A stretch of 10,406 bases of DNA from Aquirhabdus sp. Its GTDB lineage: Bacteria; Pseudomonadota; Gammaproteobacteria; Pseudomonadales; Moraxellaceae. The first letter of the stretch is position 1. Every line of letters starts with the position of its first letter. Positions 7,006 through 10,406 of this stretch are shown piece by piece. The position numbers and the translations under genes are program-made. The stretch covers positions 1 to 10,406 of the forward strand of contig JASLJP010000239.1 in NCBI GenBank assembly GCA_030152425.1, read 5' to 3'. The notes beneath the pieces were generated by a model. It saw nothing but the letters and a program-made list of their open reading frames with translations, did not search any database and had not been told where the DNA came from.

Positions 7006-7434
7006 ATGAATATTTTATCTATGAAGAAAACAATGCTGTATACGACAAAGTTTGCGACAGCAGTTGCAATGACAGGTGTATTGATGAGCGCCGCCCAAGC
7101 TGCCCCGCAAAAAGCGGCACCAGAAGCAGAGAATTTTGATATTTTGACCATGATGGTACAGCGCTGCACCAGTGATGCGACTGCGGCTAAGTTTACGGAT
7201 GCCAAGAGCGCCCAAAAACTGTGTAGCTGCACGATCAATGTGCAAGCGAACAATTTAAAGCTGGGCGAGTTCTGGGCGATCCAAAGCATGGCGCGTAACG
7301 GTAAAGACCCACACAACCTACCTGCCCTGAAACGTATCCAGCCACAGTTGGATAAATGTAAGGAAGGCATTGTGCTGAATATGCAGCCTGCCGACGCAGG
7401 GAGTGCAGCACCCGTAGCACCGGCCAAACCATAA
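7006..7434 (+). CDS. Small secreted four-cysteine protein, unknown function
   Basis: A 142-residue protein not recognised as a named family. The ATG at 7006 is preferred because AGG lies 6 bases upstream; the ATG at 7021 has no Shine-Dalgarno and an earlier TTG at 6934 adds a leader before the signal peptide. Residues 6-32 form a signal peptide ending AQA, so the mature protein should be periplasmic or secreted. The mature part carries four cysteines: Cys54 (VQRC), Cys73 and Cys75 (KLCSC) and Cys118 (LDKC), consistent with two disulfides, and it ends in an Ala/Pro tail (SAAPVAPAKP). The central part looks helical, with no heme-binding CXXCH. It follows queC by 107 bases and ends before a strong terminator. 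Codon use looks like its neighbours. Confidence 0.8.
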   Translation: MNILSMKKTMLYTTKFATAVAMTGVLMSAAQAAPQKAAPEAENFDILTMMVQRCTSDATAAKFTDAKSAQKLCSCTINVQANNLKLGEFWAIQSMARNGKDPHNLPALKRIQPQLDKCKEGIVLNMQPADAGSAAPVAPAKP

Positions 7435-7470
7435 GCGTACTGTACTGTAGAAAATCGTCGAAAGACGCAT

Positions 7471-7511
7471 AAAAAAAACAGACTGTGACTGGCTTCACGG
7501 TCTGTTTTTTT
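7471..7511 (+). terminator. Bidirectional intrinsic terminator
   Basis: An 11-bp stem (7478-7488 with 7495-7505, one G-T pair) and a 6-base loop are flanked by an A-run at 7471-7478 and a T-run at 7505-7511. It begins 36 bases after the stop of the secreted four-cysteine protein. The symmetry allows function on both strands, but on the plus strand it ends that gene's transcript before the peroxiredoxin. Confidence 0.93.
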
Positions 7512-7621
7512 ATGGGCAGAAAGGATGACAGGGTGCGATTGGTGTGTTTGACTGCTGCAATTTGACCGTAGTCGTCGTATCATCGACCCATAGAAAAACG
7601 CACAGGAGTGCACCAGTAAAA

Positions 7622-8104
7622 ATGAATACGGATTCCGTTCAACCGACCCATGATCTCAGTGCCCTGCCAAATTTAGAGGTGCAAACCACCCACGGTGTGG
7701 TAAACCTTGCAACACTGACGGGGCGCCCGCTCATTCTCTATTTTTACCCCAAAGACGCGACGCCGGGCTGTACTACCCAAGCCCGTGACTTTCGTGATTT
7801 GATGGCCGAGTTTGACACCTTAGGTGTACGGGTCATCGGAGTATCTCGTGACACCCTCAAAGCCCATGAAAAATTTACTGCCAATGAGTGCCTGCCATTC
7901 CCACTGATCACCGATGTGGATGAAACCCTGTGTCGTTACTATGATGTGATCAAAGAAAAGAATATGTACGGCAAACTGGTCATGGGGATACAGCGCAGCA
8001 CGTTTTTGTACGATAAACACGGCAAGCTGGTCGACAGTTGGCGCAAAGTCAGTCCGCCCGGCCATGCAGAAATGCTTCTGGCACGCGTGAAAGCACTCGT
8101 CTGA
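7622..8104 (+). CDS. bcp: Thiol peroxidase, Bcp/PrxQ-type peroxiredoxin
   Basis: Cytoplasmic thioredoxin-fold peroxidase that reduces hydrogen peroxide and organic hydroperoxides. The 160-residue length is normal. The active-site motif FYPKDATPGCTTQARDF places the peroxidatic cysteine at Cys50, with the conserved Thr/Pro before it; VIGVSRD at 71-77, HEKF, LPFPLITD and KNMYGKLVMGIQRSTFL follow the family pattern. The resolving cysteine usually found five residues after the peroxidatic one is Arg55 here. Cys90 and Cys104 are the only other cysteines, so the enzyme may use a distant resolving cysteine, as some PrxQ proteins do, or act as a 1-Cys type. The ATG at 7622 is chosen over an in-frame GTG at 7544 because the family N-terminus fits; the AGGAG at 7604-7608 stands 13 bases away, slightly far. 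A strong terminator upstream suggests its own promoter. Confidence 0.92.
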   Translation: MNTDSVQPTHDLSALPNLEVQTTHGVVNLATLTGRPLILYFYPKDATPGCTTQARDFRDLMAEFDTLGVRVIGVSRDTLKAHEKFTANECLPFPLITDVDETLCRYYDVIKEKNMYGKLVMGIQRSTFLYDKHGKLVDSWRKVSPPGHAEMLLARVKALV

Positions 8105-8209
8105 TTTTGGCCATGGATTGCGGCGAGCGCGTCGATCAATTTGCTTGCCAAATCCGTGCATTTTACCTGCCGTTTCGCCGGATTTAGACTCCCTAAACCG
8201 AACGATTTA

Positions 8210-8218
8210 TGCTAGAAT
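8210..8218 (+). promoter_or_regulatory. Possible extended -10 element
   Basis: TGCTAGAAT matches the extended -10 pattern TGnTATAAT with one mismatch. No acceptable -35 box stands 16-18 bases upstream. Transcription would begin near 8225, just before the 8232-8268 hairpin, so any transcript would either stop within about 50 bases or read on to gyrA. Confidence 0.25.
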
Positions 8219-8230
8219 TCGAGACCTTTT

Positions 8231-8270
8231 AAAAGAAAACAACCGTTCAAAAAATGGTTGTTTTCTTTGT
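8231..8270 (+). terminator. AT-rich hairpin, probable terminator
   Basis: AAAGAAAACAACC at 8232-8244 pairs perfectly with GGTTGTTTTCTTT at 8256-8268 around an 11-base loop. Its short G-C core followed by TTTTCTTTGTTT on the plus strand fits an intrinsic terminator with a paired A/T tract. It most likely ends transcription from the peroxiredoxin gene, although it lies 127 bases beyond that stop; it could also work on the minus strand. Confidence 0.65.
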
Positions 8271-8400
8271 TTATATGCCTTTGTTTTTGCTTGGTTTATT
8301 TTGGGTGTTGTTTGGCAGTTTAACGTGCAAATTTGATTTCGCGACGAGATTAGTTTTTGCCGTGGTTGCCCCACCTGTAATGCATCAAAATTTATGTGAC

Positions 8401-8428
8401 TTGCAACACGAATTATTCGCGCTATAAA
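8401..8428 (+). promoter_or_regulatory. Sigma-70-type promoter of gyrA
   Basis: TTGCAA at 8401-8406 (-35) and TATAAA at 8423-8428 (-10) are separated by 16 bases. Transcription should start near 8435, leaving a leader of about 16 bases that holds AGAGGAG (8439-8445), five bases before the gyrA ATG. This is the best promoter and ribosome binding site in the window, fitting a strongly expressed essential gene. Confidence 0.72.
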
Positions 8429-8450
8429 TTATACGCATAGAGGAGCATGC

Positions 8451-10406
8451 ATGAGCGATTCAGACATCCAACCGATTGCGATCGAGGACGAACTCAAACA
8501 ATCGTATCTGGACTACGCCATGAGCGTCATCGTGTCACGGGCTCTGCCTGATGTCCGCGATGGATTTAAACCGGTTCATCGTCGCGCATTATTTGCCATG
8601 CGTGAACTGGGCAACGACTATAACAAACCCTATAAAAAATCTGCCCGTGTCGTCGGCGATGTGATCGGTAAATACCATCCACATGGCGATACTGCCGTTT
8701 ATCACACCTTGGTTCGTATGGCGCAGCCGTTTAGCCTGCGTTATCTGCTGGTGGATGGTCAGGGTAACTTCGGTTCGGTCGATGGTGATGAGCCCGCCGC
8801 GATGCGTTATACCGAAATCCGGATGACCCGTCTGGCACACGACATCATTGTCGATCTGGAAAAAGACACGGTTGACTGGGAAGACAACTACGACGGTTCG
8901 GAGCGTATTCCGAAAGTCATGCCGACCCGTGTCCCCAATCTGTTGATCAACGGCTCGGCCGGTATCGCGGTGGGGATGGCCACCAACATGGCGCCGCATA
9001 ACATCACCGAAGTGATCAATGCCTGTCTGGCCTATGTCGATGACAGCGAGATCACCGTCGAAGGCCTCATGGAGCATATCTCCGGCCCCGACTTCCCAAC
9101 CGGCGGTATCATCTACGGCAAGAGTGGCATCGTCGATGCCTATCGTACTGGTAAGGGCCGTTTGCATATCCGGGGCAAATATCATCTCGAAGAAGATGAT
9201 AAGTCTGGCCGTACCAGCATTGTCTATACCGAGATCCCGTATCAGGTCAACAAAGCCAAACTGATCGAGCGGATTGCCGAACTGGTCAAAGAAAAGAAAC
9301 TCGAAGGTATCAGCGAGCTGCGTGACGAGTCCGACAAAGACGGCATGCGGATCGTGATCGACCTCAAGCGGAATGAAAACGCCGAAGTCATCATCAACAA
9401 CCTGTTTATCAACACCCCCCTTGAGACCTCGTACAGCATCAATATGGTGGCGCTGGATAACGGTCAGCCGGGGTTGATGAACCTGAAAGATTTGGTCGCG
9501 GCGTTTATCCGTCACCGCCAAGAAGTCGTGACCCGCCGTACCATCTATGAATTGCGTAAAGCACGTGAGCGTGGCCATATCTTGGAAGGTCTGGCAGTAG
9601 CACTGGCCAATATCGATGGCATCATCGAGACCATCAAGACGTCGGCCAATCCTGCCGAGGCACGTGAGCGCTTGCTGCTGGGTCAATGGCAAGCGGGGGG
9701 CGTTTTGGCGCTGCTGGAAAAATCCGGCCATCGTTCGATCCGTCCGGATGAGATCGAAGGCGAAGATCCTGCACATCCATTCGGCTTGACCGGCGATCAA
9801 TATCGCATGTCGCCCGCACAAGTCGCTGCGATCCTAGAATTGCGTCTACATCGTTTGACCGGCCTAGAGCAGGACAAACTGCTGGCCGAATACTCCGAAA
9901 TCTTGGGCGACATCGCCGAGCTGCAATCCATCCTCGACAGCTTTAGCAAACTGATGGACATCATCCGTACTGAACTGCGGCAGGTGCTCGCACAGTATGG
10001 CGATGCACGTCGTACCGCGATCGTGGAGTCACGTATCGACTTCTCGCGCGCCGACTTGATCCCTGAAGAACAAGTCGTACTAACCGTCTCGAAGACCGGC
10101 TATGCCAAGACCCAGCCGCTCGACGACTATGCTGCCCAGCGTCGTGGTGGCCGTGGCAAGTCCGCGACCAGCATGAAAGAAGACGACTATATCGAACATC
10201 TGGTCGTCGCCTCGAACCATGCCACTGTGCTGTGTTTTACCTGTCGTGGTAAGGTCTACTGGCTCAAGGTCTATGATGTGCCGCAAGCCAGCCGTGGTTC
10301 CAAAGGTCGTCCGATCGTCAACCTGTTGCCGCTGGAAGAGGGCGAGAGCGTGACCGCGATTCTACCGCTGATGGATTTCCCCGAGTCGCATTATGTCTTC
10401 ATGGCG
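8451..10406 (+). CDS. gyrA: DNA gyrase subunit A, C-terminus beyond window
   Basis: Catalytic breakage-reunion subunit of DNA gyrase, which introduces negative supercoils with GyrB. The frame is open from the ATG at 8451 to the window edge (652 codons). The N-terminal winged-helix domain, tower, coiled coil and the beginning of the C-terminal beta-pinwheel are all present. The catalytic tyrosine is Tyr120 in AAMRYTE (E. coli Tyr122), and the GyrA box QRRGGRG is intact at 563-569, which separates it from ParC. The quinolone-resistance-determining region reads GDTAVYHT: Thr81 and His85 stand at the positions of E. coli Ser83 and Asp87. Thr at the first is natural in several species; His at the second is unusual. 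The long similarity to Acinetobacter GyrA, from memory, is the best taxonomic clue here. A good promoter and Shine-Dalgarno precede it. Confidence 0.98.
   Translation, partial: MSDSDIQPIAIEDELKQSYLDYAMSVIVSRALPDVRDGFKPVHRRALFAMRELGNDYNKPYKKSARVVGDVIGKYHPHGDTAVYHTLVRMAQPFSLRYLLVDGQGNFGSVDGDEPAAMRYTEIRMTRLAHDIIVDLEKDTVDWEDNYDGSERIPKVMPTRVPNLLINGSAGIAVGMATNMAPHNITEVINACLAYVDDSEITVEGLMEHISGPDFPTGGIIYGKSGIVDAYRTGKGRLHIRGKYHLEEDDKSGRTSIVYTEIPYQVNKAKLIERIAELVKEKKLEGISELRDESDKDGMRIVIDLKRNENAEVIINNLFINTPLETSYSINMVALDNGQPGLMNLKDLVAAFIRHRQEVVTRRTIYELRKARERGHILEGLAVALANIDGIIETIKTSANPAEARERLLLGQWQAGGVLALLEKSGHRSIRPDEIEGEDPAHPFGLTGDQYRMSPAQVAAILELRLHRLTGLEQDKLLAEYSEILGDIAELQSILDSFSKLMDIIRTELRQVLAQYGDARRTAIVESRIDFSRADLIPEEQVVLTVSKTGYAKTQPLDDYAAQRRGGRGKSATSMKEDDYIEHLVVASNHATVLCFTCRGKVYWLKVYDVPQASRGSKGRPIVNLLPLEEGESVTAILPLMDFPESHYVFMA

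Larger units (their letters stand above)
8105..8450. other. Intergenic region between the peroxiredoxin gene and gyrA
   Basis: This 346-base gap contains no open frame that resembles a gene. Its contents, left to right, are: an imperfect hairpin at 8179-8200 (CGG-A-TTTAG with CTAAACCG), an extended -10-like sequence at 8210-8218, a perfect 13-bp hairpin at 8232-8268, a T-rich stretch with nothing recognisable at about 8269-8400, and the gyrA promoter and Shine-Dalgarno at 8401-8445. Confidence 0.7.

Noticed and set aside
8118..8336. Plus-strand frame of 72 codons in the gap before gyrA
   Set aside because: It reads through the probable terminator hairpin, has no Shine-Dalgarno and the product reflects T-rich DNA.
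8589..9821. A 410-codon open frame on the minus strand
   Set aside because: It lies entirely within gyrA, whose identity is certain; its product resembles no known family, and such long antisense frames are a common by-product of codon bias.

Overview
The window looks like an ordinary chromosomal stretch of a gammaproteobacterium, most likely from the Moraxellaceae (Acinetobacter/Moraxella relatives). This rests on three things: the GyrA fragment reads very like Acinetobacter GyrA as I remember it; the uncharacterised protein at the left edge resembles a conserved hypothetical protein I associate with Acinetobacter; and the base composition is even to slightly GC-rich. No mobile element, CRISPR array, tRNA, rRNA or phage gene is visible.

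Left block, minus strand (1-2947): a partial uncharacterised protein running off the left edge, then an exported alpha/beta-hydrolase (lipase/esterase-like), then a DedA-family membrane protein. The hydrolase and the DedA gene each end in a hairpin, so they are probably separate transcription units.

Middle block, plus strand (3088-6023): ccmA-ccmB-ccmC-ccmD-ccmE, a tightly packed operon whose genes overlap or lie close together. Its products move heme across the inner membrane and load it onto the chaperone CcmE for cytochrome c maturation. The genes for heme ligation and apocytochrome reduction (ccmF, ccmG, ccmH, ccmI) do not follow; after about 190 bases with two small dyads comes queC (queuosine/preQ0 synthesis).

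Right block, plus strand (6218-10406): queC, a small secreted four-cysteine protein of unknown function closed by a strong terminator, a Bcp/PrxQ peroxiredoxin, a 346-base gap with a hairpin and a good promoter, and the first 652 codons of gyrA. The gyrA quinolone-resistance-determining region carries Thr and His at the positions equivalent to E. coli Ser83 and Asp87.

I found no clear undescribed multi-gene system. The points most worth following are the GyrA His substitution, the incomplete ccm cluster, the two uncharacterised proteins, the atypical cysteine pattern of the peroxiredoxin and several unexplained inverted repeats.
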